This document shows positions 11,791 to 21,400 of a DNA stretch of 64,000 nt, piece by piece. The notes beneath the pieces were generated by a model. It was not told where the DNA came from and searched no databases. It saw only the letters and a list, made by a program, of their open reading frames with translations. The DNA comes from Annona cherimola (lineage: Eukaryota > Streptophyta > Magnoliopsida > Magnoliales > Annonaceae): positions 94,535,137 through 94,599,136 of the forward strand of contig CM059972.1 in the NCBI GenBank assembly GCA_030490835.1. Reading direction: 5' to 3'. Every line of letters begins with the position of its first letter. The stretch's first letter is position 1. A program made the translations under genes and the position numbers.

Positions 11791-11875
11791 GCATTTTGTC
11801 TTCTTTTTTTCTTTTTTTTTTCCTTTTTTTCCCAATTTTTTCTTTTTTTCTTTTTTTCTTTTTTAGAAACATATA
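11790..11875. repeat. T-rich homopolymer tract
   Basis: Runs of TTTTTTTTT interrupted by single C or A bases over about 80 bp, followed by ATATACATATATAAATA. On the element's strand this is an A-rich stretch downstream of gag. Confidence 0.7.
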
Positions 11876-11894
11876 CATATATAAATACCTTTCT

Positions 11895-12548
11895 TCATGC
11901 AGCTTTACCTCCCAGGTCCCAAACTTTGTTTGATGTAGGATGTGACATGATATAATTTCTTTTCTTTTTCTCCAAAATTGCTTGCCCCCATGCTTTGAGA
12001 TGATCTAAATGTATTTTTCTCCACTTTTTGCCCTTTAGCCTTTGTTTGTGAATTTTTTTCTGTTGCTTGAATTTAATATTGCTTTGACAGATACTTTTGA
12101 TAGTCTGTTTCTTCTGCGTGATATTTGTTGTGGCCGTCTCGCTTTTGTAGAGTGTTGTCTTGAATAATTTTGAGATTGATATTGCCCCCTGTGAAATATT
12201 ATCTGCATAATTTGTTAGCATTTTTCCTGCCAAGCTTGGTGGAAGGACTGTCTGGTAGCCATTTTGAACTATCCCTTGTGGATGTGTTAACGAAGATGTA
12301 TTTGTGGCGGTGGGTTGATTGACGACGGTTGAGTGCCCTGCACATTTTACAGCTTCCGGGGGTAACCTTGTTGGCTGTTTGACTTTGTCGACATTGCCTA
12401 TGTTGATGATAGTTTGTTGAAGCTTTTTAGATGTCTCTGCTTGATTGTCTGTGTGAGGGATAAATTCACTTGTGACTTGTAGATGGTCTTTTCTGTTTGG
12501 CTTCTCTTGTGCAGAAATTTCTTGAAATTTGTGCTCTTTGGCTAGCAC
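11895..12548 (-). CDS. Unrecognised 217-aa frame in the gypsy interior
   Basis: Open frame downstream of gag on the element's coding strand, starting MLAKEHKFQEISAQEK. It is rich in Lys, Gln, Thr and Ser and ends in a basic stretch (KQQKKIHKQRLKGKKWRKIH, about residues 163-182). I see no protease, reverse transcriptase or integrase motif. Its position and length suggest an element-specific extra frame or the remnant of a gag-pol linker; a spurious frame is also possible. Start choice is simply the first ATG. Confidence 0.3.
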   Translation of the reverse strand: MLAKEHKFQEISAQEKPNRKDHLQVTSEFIPHTDNQAETSKKLQQTIINIGNVDKVKQPTRLPPEAVKCAGHSTVVNQPTATNTSSLTHPQGIVQNGYQTVLPPSLAGKMLTNYADNISQGAISISKLFKTTLYKSETATTNITQKKQTIKSICQSNIKFKQQKKIHKQRLKGKKWRKIHLDHLKAWGQAILEKKKRNYIMSHPTSNKVWDLGGKAA

Positions 12549-12699
12549 TTCCTTTTCTGAGACATTTGTCTGCTTTGTCGATAAGGCTAATATTTCACCT
12601 TCTGTGATCGGGCATGGTTATGTAGATGATGACAACAACTGCTTTAGATAGATGCTAGGGGTAGAGGTGTAAGGGGCTTTGAGATTTTCTTCTGCATTT

Positions 12700-13927
12700 T
12701 TAGACTGTGGGCATGTTGGTTGGTTGGTTGACTCGAATGAAGACATTTTCTGGGAACAAGTGAGGCAAAGTTAGTTGGCTTGCTATCATGAGTGGAGTTC
12801 CCGGGTTTGTAGGAAAAATATTGGAGGGTGTTCTTTGAAAAATAGGGGATTTATGTAAAATAGGATCCTCTTGCATAGGCTTGGAAGGTTTTCCCAATAA
12901 AATGACAGGCTCAACGCATTTTCTTTGAATGGTGATAGGGTTGGCATTTCGGGCTTGTAAAATGACAGGAGAATTATAGGGCTAGACTTTTGTTATGAAA
13001 GTAGAAGGGTCAAAATTTTTGGCGTTACCCTTGACAAAATTGACTTCCGCATCGATGTCCTCCACTGGAGGTGTCTGACTTGTCTGTTCAAAATAAATAG
13101 CATTCCCTTGTTGTAGTAATGGGGAAATCATTTCCTTCCTTAGGCCGTCTTCAACTTTCTCCGCCACTTGCAATAGTTGTGTAAAGCTGGCAAAGGGATG
13201 TGAGATGAGGAAGCCTGAGATGCTGGGGTGAGCCGAATTAATGATGATGGAGATCTGCTCGTTTAAAGGCAAAAGTCTCTTCATTTTTGCCGCCAATGCT
13301 CGCCATCTAGCCACATATTCTGAAAAAGGTTTCGCCATCCTTTTGCCTTAAGGCCTCTAAGTCAGCCCTCTTGGGTGCAACATTTAGCATGTAGGAAAAT
13401 CGATCCATGAAAGTGAGAGATAGATGCTCCCATGTTTTGATTTGCTTGCAGTCGAGCGATGTATACCATTCAAGGGCGTCTCCTCTCAAGCTATGTTGGA
13501 ATAGCACGACCAAAATTTCCTCTTTTTTTACCAGAGGGTATAAAATACTACAAAAGGTCTTGATATGGGCATGTGGACATGAGTTTCTTTCATAGATAGG
13601 GAGGGTTGGCATTTTGAAAATTTCAAGTAGTTGTGTATTTGGAAATGAGCATAAGTCTTCAATTTTTACCAAATGAAGGTCCTTCGCTTGCTGTCGCTCA
13701 ATTTTTCTTTGTAGCTCTTGGAGCTGTTTTTGAAATTGTATCTTGACCTCTTCTATTTGGCCTTGTACATTCGTTAGGCCGTGTGATCTTTGAGCTAGAA
13801 TGGATTGTGAGCTCGAACTTGTTGTTTGCTGACGTCGTGATGAAGAGGATGACGCTTGATGTTGTTGTTTTATCATTGATTGACGTTGCTCTAGCATTTT
13901 ATAGAGCATGTCCTCCATTCGTTGCAT
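12700..13927 (-). pseudogene. gag: Broken gag of the Ty3/gypsy element
   Basis: The capsid-type polyprotein packages element RNA into particles. The first part (13927 to about 13332) has Ser/Gln-rich and coiled-coil-like segments, then the retrotransposon gag domain: a PHAHIKTFCSIL block, LRGDALEWYTSL, WEHLSLTFMDRF and APKRADLEALRQKDGETF. The domain continues in another frame (EYVARWRALAAKM, from about 13318), so a one-base length change in a T run near 13326-13334 shifts the frame. A second break is an in-frame TAG at 12979-12981, after FDPSTFITKV; the frame then continues to about 12700. The arrangement is that of Tat/Ogre-type gag. No zinc knuckle was seen. Confidence 0.85.
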
Positions 13928-14280
13928 TCATTGCATCGTTTGATTCCATTTTTCAAATGATAATGCAGTATTTTTCTTTGAAAAATGATCTGTCGGCTCC
14001 ATGTGTGTAGCTTCGGTTTGAAGGCAACTAGAACTTTGAGATATATTTTTTTCACTTTTTTTTCACTTTTTTTTCTCTTTTGTTTTTTTTAAGTAAGAAG
14101 TCATAGCAAAATTATGAAAAATATGATATGATGCCCCCTGTTTCAGAACCAAGGGTAGAAAGGTTGATTAATCATCTTCGAGCTTGAAAATCCTTCGCTA
14201 GCTTGCTGCTGCGTCGCTGGAATGCTTCTGGACGTCACTGGACCAGGAAACTTTTTAGGTCCTGTCGGCACCTTTTCAGC

Positions 14281-14475
14281 ACCTGTCACGTCAGTGGTCT
14301 TGTCAGCGCCTTTTCCATACTTCTCATGTCAACGGTTGACTTTCTAGACCAGAAAACTTTTCAGGTCCTATCAGCACCTTTATGTCACGTCAGTGATCTT
14401 GTCAGCGCCCTTATGTCACATAAGTGGTCTTGTCAGTGCCTTTATGTCAAGTCGGTGGTCTTGTTAGCGCCTTTT
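14281..14475. repeat. Tandem repeat, period about 32 bp, in the leader
   Basis: At least four degenerate copies of TGTCACGTCAGTGGTCTTGT followed by CAGCGCC, beginning near 14285, 14384, 14415 and 14446. The CACGTCAGTGG phrase contains an ACGTCA core. Confidence 0.75.
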
Positions 14476-14693
14476 CAGCACCTGTCATATCAGTGACTGA
14501 CTTGCTTTGTTTTCAAGCTATAGTGGAAAAACTTGAACAACCTCGAAAAAATGGTTAGTAACCGTAAATAAATAATGGGAAGGTTAGCCTTTGGATGGAT
14601 GTTGTAAATTGGGGTCCTCTTTGCGTCTGTGCAAACTCTATATGTTTTAAGTTTTACGCGTGAAAATGTTCGGGATTCGTGGGTTCTGTCTGC

Positions 14694-14836
14694 CTAGAGC
14701 GTTTCTGGAAAAAGTGACTAGTCTGCAGTCTGCCTGAAACGTTTCTAGAAAATGACCAGTTCGCTTGAAGCATTTCTGGAAAAGTGACTAGTTCGCTTGA
14801 GGCGTTTCTGGAAGAAAGTGACTAGAAAACTTCTCA
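14694..14836. repeat. Tandem repeat, period about 34 bp, in the leader
   Basis: Four copies of a unit like GCTTGAGGCGTTTCTGGAAA followed by AGTGACTAGTTC, beginning near 14691, 14729, 14762 and 14796. Distinct in sequence from the array at 14281-14475. Confidence 0.75.
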
Positions 14837-15181
14837 GGTTGCGGAAAAGGCGTGATTTTTATGCCAGATTTTTACTTAACGTTAATCAATTTCATATTTG
14901 TTGGAGGTTGTTCCTTTAGATTCGTTTTATGTGCCTGGACAGTTACGAGTGTATATGCAATGGTTTACCTCCTCTACGAGCTCTCTCCAGTTCATGAACT
15001 GGATGCCTCTGGACCTAAAAACATCTTAGGTTCAGGTGTCATTTGGGCATTTTTGTTCCAGAAATAAGGAAATCTTGCTGCCGGGAGGAGGAAGAAGACC
15101 CAGAACCTCGCTATCCAGGGAAGAAAATGTCTCGATCTTCATATTTCTGCCCCTTTGTGCCTGATGCAAACTCGCAGAGCC

Positions 15182-15201
15182 GTCCCCAGTGGAGTCGCCA
15201 A
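15182..15201 (-). other. Primer-binding site of the gypsy element
   Basis: On the minus strand TTGGCGACTCCACTGGGGA follows the 5' LTR after two bases. I recognise this block as a common primer-binding region of plant Tat/Ogre-type elements; which tRNA primes it was not verified. Confidence 0.8.
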
Positions 15202-15712
15202 GCTGTAGCACCCGCCGCGAGCGCTACGATGGGTTCAGACGCCTTTCTCGTTTCTCGTGAAATCTGGGCCAGGTAGAAAGGGCCGGAACCTGCATTTTTC
15301 ATAGAGTAGAGAGGGTTAGTATTGACGATCTTTAACTAGTGTGGGCATATGGCTATTCTCCCGTGGATTCGACAGCATAACGGCTAAGACGAGACTTTTT
15401 ATACACGGGTCAAGTCACGAATTCGGCAGCATAACGACAGCGTGTTATGCTGGAATCCGTGGACCCGTGTGCGCCCGCCTTGCCGAAGCGTTAACTCAAG
15501 CAAGCGCGTTAATATATACGCAAAATAAAGAAAATAGAGTCACCACTGATCTTAAAAGGGAGATCAGTCCCTGTTTTCAATGAATAAAGGCACCGGTCTT
15601 GCAGATCTGAGATCCCGGTCTTCGGATTAAAATGGATATGGCAGAAATCCGTTAACCAGAAGCCGTTTACATCGGCATGAAAAGGAAAAAATAAAATAAA
15701 AGATCTGAAGAA

Positions 15713-15715
<3 letters not shown>

Positions 15716-15753
<38 letters not shown>
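15716..15753. repeat. (GA)n microsatellite in the LTR
   Basis: About 18 uninterrupted GA units; the homologous run in the other LTR (about 6199-6219) is only about half as long. Confidence 0.9.
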
Positions 15754-15755
<2 letters not shown>

Positions 15756-15816
15756 GGAGAGGAGAGGAGAAGCCGGGGATGCCTCCTCATGTGTGTTGAG
15801 AAGGGAGGGGGGCACC

Positions 15817-15829
15817 TCCTTTTATAGGT
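15817..15829 (-). promoter_or_regulatory. TATA box of the gypsy 5' LTR
   Basis: CACCTATAAAAGG on the minus strand, conserved in the other LTR at about 6327-6339. Its position within the LTR fits the RNA polymerase II core promoter; the start site was not determined. Confidence 0.6.
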
Positions 15830-16318
15830 GAGAGCATGGGCCTTTGGCCACTTGAGATGTTGGACTTGGTCCACGGGCTTGAGCTTGGTGGACTTCTTCC
15901 ATAGTGGGCTGGAACTTGGTGGGCTAGAGCTTGGCTAAGCCCGTTGTTTTGGGTGGGCCGTTGTGGAGGCCTGATGGGTTGTTGTAGAGAAACCTACTTT
16001 TGAGGCTTGGTGGGCTGAGTCTGATGGGCTGCATTGTGAAGCCCGTTGGGGTGGCCTGTAGCAGCTTTGCTCTTGTGGGCCTGATCCGGTTGTTGAAGGG
16101 CCTGCTTTTGAGGCTTGGTGGAGCTTTGCTATCGTGGGCTGAGTTGAATAGGCCCATTTGCTAGCTTGGTTTTGCTTGAATTCACTCCGGCTTGCTTTGG
16201 AGTGGGCCATGATTTTAAGCCTAGTGGTGATTGCTCTTGAGTTGTTTGCCTTTGTTGGGTTTGGAATTCATTCCAATTTATCCATCCTTGAGCCCAAGGG
16301 TGGGGTGTCAACAGATAG

Positions 16319-16530
16319 TGTGAAAAATAAGAAAGAGTGTATTTTGAAAATTAAATAATTGATATGAAATAATCTAAATGAAATTAGAATAAATAGGGTA
16401 GTTGTAAGAAAATATGATTGTAGTATAGAGGAAAGTTGGAAAAAATATGACTGTTGGATAGTTAAATTATTTATGTGAGAATGTGTAGGAGATAAATATA
16501 GTTGATCATATATGTCCAAGTAAAGAGCCT
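16319..16530. mobile_element. MITE remnant at the gypsy target site
   Basis: The interior resembles the Tourist-like elements of this window (TTGATATGAAATAATC, AATAAATAGGGTAGTTGTA, AAAAATATGACT). The gypsy element inserted at its edge, and the missing part is probably represented by the few bases left of 5681. Termini are not defined. Confidence 0.45.
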
Positions 16531-16656
16531 GGTTTCTCCATTTGCTCATCTTAAATCATCGGATTGGGCCGTAGAATGGTCGACCATGCAATTAAAAAAT
16601 TTTGAATGATTTGAAATTCGTCCCTAGTTAATCATTGAATAGAAGGAAAAATGAAA

Positions 16657-16839
16657 TTAGTTTGGGTTGGTGTCCCCCATCCGTTTTCGACCATTGGCAT
16701 GAATGGATTCTCTCTCCTTAGACCCATAACTAATAAAAATAGGAGTTGTATTGATGACATAGATGCCATCAAATAATTCATGGAAGATGAAAAACAAGAG
16801 GATGGCTAGAGAAAATAAGATATGTGTGTTTTTCTTCAT
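16657..16839 (-). CDS. Small secreted-peptide-like frame, copy 2
   Basis: A 60-codon frame starting MKKNTHILFSLAILLFFIFH: two lysines, a strongly hydrophobic segment (about residues 7-20), then a polar tail ending GRKRMGDTNPN. This is the layout of a plant peptide-hormone precursor (signal peptide, variable region, short basic-flanked C-terminal peptide), but the tail does not match the CLE, CEP, PIP, RGF, PSK or IDA motifs I know. It is homologous to the broken copy at 5314-5478 in inverted orientation, and the homology continues into the 3' flank. A stop lies four codons upstream of the ATG in frame. Expression is unknown; it may be a relic. Confidence 0.4.
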   Translation of the reverse strand: MKKNTHILFSLAILLFFIFHELFDGIYVINTTPIFISYGSKERESIHANGRKRMGDTNPN

Positions 16840-17925
16840 GGATGGCTAGCTAAAGAAGAAGATTATCACCCTCACTCTCATTTTCATGCTCACAATCGGA
16901 AGATGAATTGAAATTTTGTGGGAAGATGGGGACGAGAATCCAATTCAAGTGTATAGAAAACAAAAAGGGCGAGGGAGAGGGAGGATAAAAGGAAAATATG
17001 AGACAAGAAGAAAGAAAAAGAAGACATTTTCTTGTATGCCCAAAGAATATGAAAACTGCCAATGGGTTTTCTTTCACTTTCAAGGAGTCGATCAATCCAT
17101 GTTACCAGGATGTAGTTATCTGGGATGGGTTATGTTGCATGGGAACTAAACCAAAGGAAGAGAGAAAAAAAAATAAAAGAAAGAGAAGGTGGAGGAAGAG
17201 GGAGAAAAGCATAGATTTGTTTTTCCTTTTCCTTCCCTCCTCCAATGTTAGACTTTTGTTACTGATATGAGGCTCAGAAGAATAATCAACCATTTTTTAT
17301 TGGAAAACACGTGATAGTTTCAATTGATGGTGATGGTGACGATCTCAAATTACAACTATTATACATAATTGATTTCGAAAGATGGAATACAAGAATTGGA
17401 TTTTTGGCTTTTTAAAATGGGTATTCCTAGCCAAATTATTGGAGGCCATCAGTCACTAATGAGTTTGAGTTTTCATAGGCACTTGCCATTAAACTTCTAG
17501 GTTTTGCAATCATATTGTTGGAGACCTAATTGTTGCTAGTGGAAATAAGTGCTTTGCTTGAATTTCTTTACATTGGAAGTGCTTCAGATAGTAACACTAG
17601 ATGAGAAAGATTAGAAATGTCTGTAGTTTTAATGAAAGTGCTACTGTTGGAGTATGTTTGGTTGGAGAGAAGATCATCACTCCAAAAGACGATAATTGGC
17701 AAAGGAGAGGGTGAGATAAGAAAGAGACTTCTGTTATGGGAAAGGGTTGTCCATTGCACCTGGCTTTTAAAAAAAAATCCTTGTGCAAGGGCTATAATGC
17801 AATTGTCAGAAAAATATAATCGGATGATGTACGTTAATCTTGTATGAGCGGATGAAGTTTCCATGTTGTTAGCCAAGATTGCATCTTAAAATCCCACTTA
17901 TGGGGGCTCATCCTCTTTGATTAGC
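16840..17925. other. No gene recognised; upstream region of copy 2
   Basis: Mixed composition. The part to about 17290 is purine-rich on the plus strand (GGGCGAGGGAGAGGGAGG and similar) and would be the promoter or leader side of the peptide-like frame. Several short open frames overlap on both strands without domains. Confidence 0.35.
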
Positions 17926-17934
17926 TAAAGTTAT

Positions 17935-18270
17935 GCCTTACTTAGGTCGACTTGAAAATTATATTCTTTATTATTATTTTTTTATGAACATGCTAAGTTA
18001 GGTGTATTTAATCTATAAACTAAATTTTACCATTTTTGGATATTTTAAAGTATTTTTATTTTTAAACACTACTGCATTATCATTATTTTTTGCCATCTGA
18101 AAATTATAATCACTATGTTTAAAAATAAAAATACTTAAAATATTCAAAAGTAGTAAGATTTAGTTTATAGATTAAATATACATAACTTAACATATTCATA
18201 AAAAATTGAAAATAAAAAAATATACATTTTTAGGCTAGCCTAAGGCCTAACTTAGGCCGACCTAAGTTGA
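17935..18270. mobile_element. Foldback MITE with shared core
   Basis: The two halves are inverted: AGGTGTATTTAATCTATAAA and AAATTTTACCATTTTTGG on the left return as reverse complements at 18145-18185. The outer parts resemble each other in inverted form (ACTTAGGTCGACTTG against ACTTAGGCCGACCTAAG), and the right end contains further small palindromes around CTTAGGC. The core is shared with elements at 34829, 37980, 44975, 45340 and 49184. Ends and duplication were not fixed. Confidence 0.65.
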
Positions 18271-18299
18271 TCATTTGTCCACTTAAAATTAGGGGGCGC

Positions 18300-19265
18300 A
18301 ACTTAGGCTAGGTTGAACTCAAATCCGGCTTGCCAAATTCAAATTCCAACGTTGTTAGAACTTGTTATTTTACAACTTGAGCCCAAAGAATCTGTACCTA
18401 AGGAACTCGATTTGTAAATATAATAGGGTTGTGTTTCAAGTGAATCTGAGCCTGAATTTTCATTTTTTATTTATTATAAAATATATTATATACATAATAT
18501 ATAAACAATATTTCTTATATTTTATGTATTTTATGTTATTTGTATTTATATTTGAATACATGTTTGACATATTATCCTTATATTGTAAATGAACTATATT
18601 ATTTTCATTGATATTTATTTTTGATTTTTATCAGTTACTTTTATGTCCATTAATTTTCTTCCATTATCATGTTTTTTATCTTAAATTTTCTTCTAGAAAT
18701 ATTTTTTGCATTATTTTATTTTTTAAAAATTTGTAGTTTAATTATATATCATTATGTTTACTTATATAGTTTGTTATTATTATATATTTATATAAAATTG
18801 TAAACTTATTACTCTTAAATAAAGGATAAATTTATCAACTAAAATTTTAACTTGAAATTTAACTCGAACTTGATTTTCAAAAATAGGATTAGAGTTTAGA
18901 TTTTATAAATAAGATTAAGATTAGAGTTAGAGTTGTGATTAATATTTTATAAATAGAATTAAAGTTAAAGTTAAAATAAACTCAATCCCCCGTTGGGCTC
19001 CTACTTAAAATACACCATACTAAACTTTCTCTAAAACTCCAAGATTTCATGCTATTTGGAAAGAAACTCTCAGCAAACTCAAGATTTCGTAATATTTGAA
19101 AAAGTGCATATAATCTCGAGAAAAAATTGAGGACTTTTTTGTTTTTCGTCTTTCTTCCGTACCAGTAAAAAAAAACTTTAAAATGCAAAGGGCAACATTT
19201 GTTTGTTTTTAATCCTCACGAAATTTCTTTTTCTGAATATATATATATATATATTTAAAATATAG
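18300..19265. other. AT-rich spacer, no gene seen
   Basis: Extremely AT-rich. Near 18880-18990 there is a degenerate repeat of AGGATTAGAGTTTAGATTT and similar phrases. A short (AT)n run lies at about 19236-19253. Confidence 0.45.
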
Positions 19266-19450
19266 GTGAGCCCCTTTGACGGCGTTTAGAAAAAGAGGCA
19301 TGAGTGACGGGAGGGATTACGTGTCATTCTTCCCGGTCCCCTTGGAAATTTGGTCTTTTAGGTGCGGGTGCGTAGGTTAGCCACACCGGGTCGTATCTAG
19401 CCTTTTAGGCCTCACCAAAAGTGTGCGTAGGCTAGCCCAATCCGGTGACA

Positions 19451-19593
19451 CACTTACGTTCTCTGTGCTGCAGGCGTACCCCCGATCTAGATGCAATCAT
19501 TCGAACCTTTATCTTGGGTAACACCTACGTTCTTTATGCTGCAGGCGTACCCCCGATCTAGATGCTAATCATTCCAACCTTTATCTTGGGTAA
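19451..19593. repeat. Tandem duplication, 71-72 bp unit, two copies
   Basis: Units 19451-19521 and 19522-19593 share CTGCAGGCGTACCCCCGATC and TTTATCTTGGGTAA with few differences. TCCGGTGA occurs just before the first unit and again just after the second. The unit is GC-richer than its surroundings. Confidence 0.85.
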
Positions 19594-19596
19594 CGT

Positions 19597-19843
19597 CCGG
19601 TGATGTGAAAAAAAGTGGAATTGGAGGAAATGTTAGAAAATGATAAATGAAATATTTTAAAAATTATATAATTAATAAAAATAATAAGAATAAAATCGAA
19701 ATAAATAAGATTATTAGAAAGAATAATAATTGAAAAGTAAGGATAAAACAAAAAAATAAAAAATTTTGATTGTAAAATTATGCCTCGAAAAACGTATGTA
19801 CAGTACACTTTTCTAGGCATTCATGTTACCAAACAACACTTAT
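19597..19843. mobile_element. Partial Tourist-like MITE
   Basis: The right terminus GTTACCAAACAACACTTA matches the CCAAACA-type end of the family, and the interior is typical. The left terminus is missing; the element stops at the tandem duplication. Confidence 0.5.
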
Positions 19844-20247
19844 TGAATTCACACTCTCCCTCTGTTACCTTCTCGTTTCAATTTTGAGAGATGAACAGGC
19901 AAAGTGAAATATATACAAGCATTTTCATAATTTACACGATTATAAATATTTTTAGCAAGTTTGATTCATCCGAAAAGTTAATTGAGATGATTATTAATAC
20001 TATATGAAATAAAATATTATAGTGTTCCATAAAAAATATTATAGTGAAATTAGCAATCCATTGTACGCGTAAATCAATGGTTTTTATGGTTTCTTTCATT
20101 ATTTAATCACGGAATTTTCATCGGTGTTTCTTTTAAAAAAAAGTATTAGAGGGACGGTCGCAATTTCTAGAAAACTATATGATGGGCGTTGTGAGCTTGG
20201 AGTGGCCCTTGTTGTTGGGGATTGATGGCGCAGGACATGGAGTCTTT

Positions 20248-20510
20248 GGGAACGTTTGAAAAGGTAAAAGTTATGAGAAATATGGTATTTGATGGAAGTA
20301 GAAAATAAAATATTTTAAAAAGTGTGTGATTGATATGAAATGATAAGGGTAAAGTTGAAATAAATAAATTTATTAAAAGATAGTTGATAAAAAAAATAAT
20401 TAAAATATAAATATAAAAGTAAAAAAATATAATAATTAATTAATTAACGAAAGGTTCGTACCCCCATCATTTACCTCTGAAATTCCCGCGCCATATTACC
20501 AAACGTCTCC
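20248..20510. mobile_element. Tourist-like MITE with TTT duplication
   Basis: Termini GGGAACGTTTG and CCAAACGTCTCC are inverted, and both flanks are TTT (20245-20247 and 20511-20513). The interior is AT-rich with TTGATATGAAATGATAAGGG, shared by the family. Confidence 0.65.
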
Positions 20511-21400
20511 TTTGTGATTCGCGGTCGCGTCCACGTGCGACGCCACGTCAAGTCGTTCTGGTGGGTCCAGAGGCCGGGTCCGTCACGTCGGGCCTGGAGG
20601 TGACGGTTGCTGCAGCAGCCGCGCAGGACCTCATTTAATGGGGGTGTGGGCCTGCGCCGTAGTGGGAGACACGTGGCCGGCAGCATGGACAAAGGGGAGT
20701 AGGGGAGAGTACCGCGGATCATGAAGAACTGGAGTCGTTTTGTTACTCTGGCAGAGCACAGTGGCTAATGCTCGGAGACGACTGCCTGTATATATTAAAA
20801 GTATTACGAAACAACTCGTATCTCTATTATTAGAGGCTGTACACAGCTGAACGCATAAATACTTTCTGAGCTGATCATCCATAGGCCTCCGCCAGAGTTC
20901 GAATGAATGCAGTGGGGACCACGGGCGGCTTTCCGGTTGAGCTGGAAGCGGAACGTAGCCGACTGGGCTAACTAATCACCGTACCTTGAGGCAGAGGCAG
21001 AGGCAGAGGCAAACGTGGCATCTTGGCACGTGCGAAAAGTGGGCCCCACACCGGAGGCAAAGGAATGGCTACGTCTGGGCCATACGGTGATCGGCAGGCA
21101 GGCAGGCAGCGTGAGGGATTGGGAAGAATGTCGGTGGGTGGGAATGGAGAAGAATTTCCAAGGTGGAATTTTTTTAGAAAAGAGAGAGGGAGGTCGGCAG
21201 GAGGGAATAGTCCACTCTAGACGGGGCCTTCTCCCTTCCTTCTTCCTTTGCCGAGAAATCGAAAATATGCAATGCTTGGGCATCATTTGTCTTCTCATTT
21301 CTGCACATGATCCGGGTCTTTTCATCAAGAAGAACCGCCGTCCATAAAGTTAGGTGCAGCAGTTGATCCATGTCAAACTCATTCCAGGCCAATTCCCACC
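20511..21400. promoter_or_regulatory. GC-rich, G-box-bearing patch without a recognised gene
   Basis: An island of higher GC in AT-rich DNA. CACGTG occurs at 20532-20537, 20670-20675 and 21027-21032, with further ACGT cores (GCCACGTCA near 20542). bZIP and bHLH factors bind such motifs in plant promoters, but I find no gene on either side that this could serve: frames here are short and without domains. Two small tandem runs, (GGCAGA)n at about 20990-21010 and (GGCA)n at about 21092-21108, lie inside. Possible relic of a promoter or first exon. Confidence 0.35.

Larger units (their letters stand above)
13928..15180 (-). other. Gypsy 5' leader between primer site and gag
   Basis: Long untranslated leader on the element's strand. 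It contains two short tandem arrays (14281-14475 and 14694-14836) and T-rich tracts at 14040-14090. No reading frame is supported. Confidence 0.55.
5686..16313 (-). mobile_element. Ty3/gypsy (Tat/Ogre-like) LTR retrotransposon, gag only
   Basis: A nearly complete element of 10.6 kb on the minus strand. The LTRs (5686-7815 and 15204-16313) start TGTTGACACC and end GGTGCTACA in element orientation. The flanks carry an exact 5-bp duplication, GATAG (5681-5685 and 16314-16318). Next to the right LTR is the primer-binding block TTGGCGACTCCACTGGGGA, and next to the left LTR the polypurine tract AAAGGGGGG. Only a broken gag is recognisable (12700-13927, minus); protease, reverse transcriptase, RNase H and integrase are not visible. 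The rest of the interior is a leader with short tandem repeats and several kb of GC-rich and AT-rich sequence of unclear origin. It would have needed enzymes from an autonomous relative. Confidence 0.9.
15204..16313 (-). repeat. 5' LTR of the gypsy element (uninterrupted)
   Basis: Starts TGTTGACACC at 16313 and ends GGTGCTACA at 15204. It contains a long (GA)n run at 15716-15753 and a TATA box. It lacks the hAT insertion present in the other LTR and so preserves that insertion's empty site. Confidence 0.92.

Noticed and set aside
16850..17293. Frames upstream of the second peptide-like copy
   Set aside because: Purine/pyrimidine-rich composition keeps frames open on both strands; more likely leader or promoter DNA.
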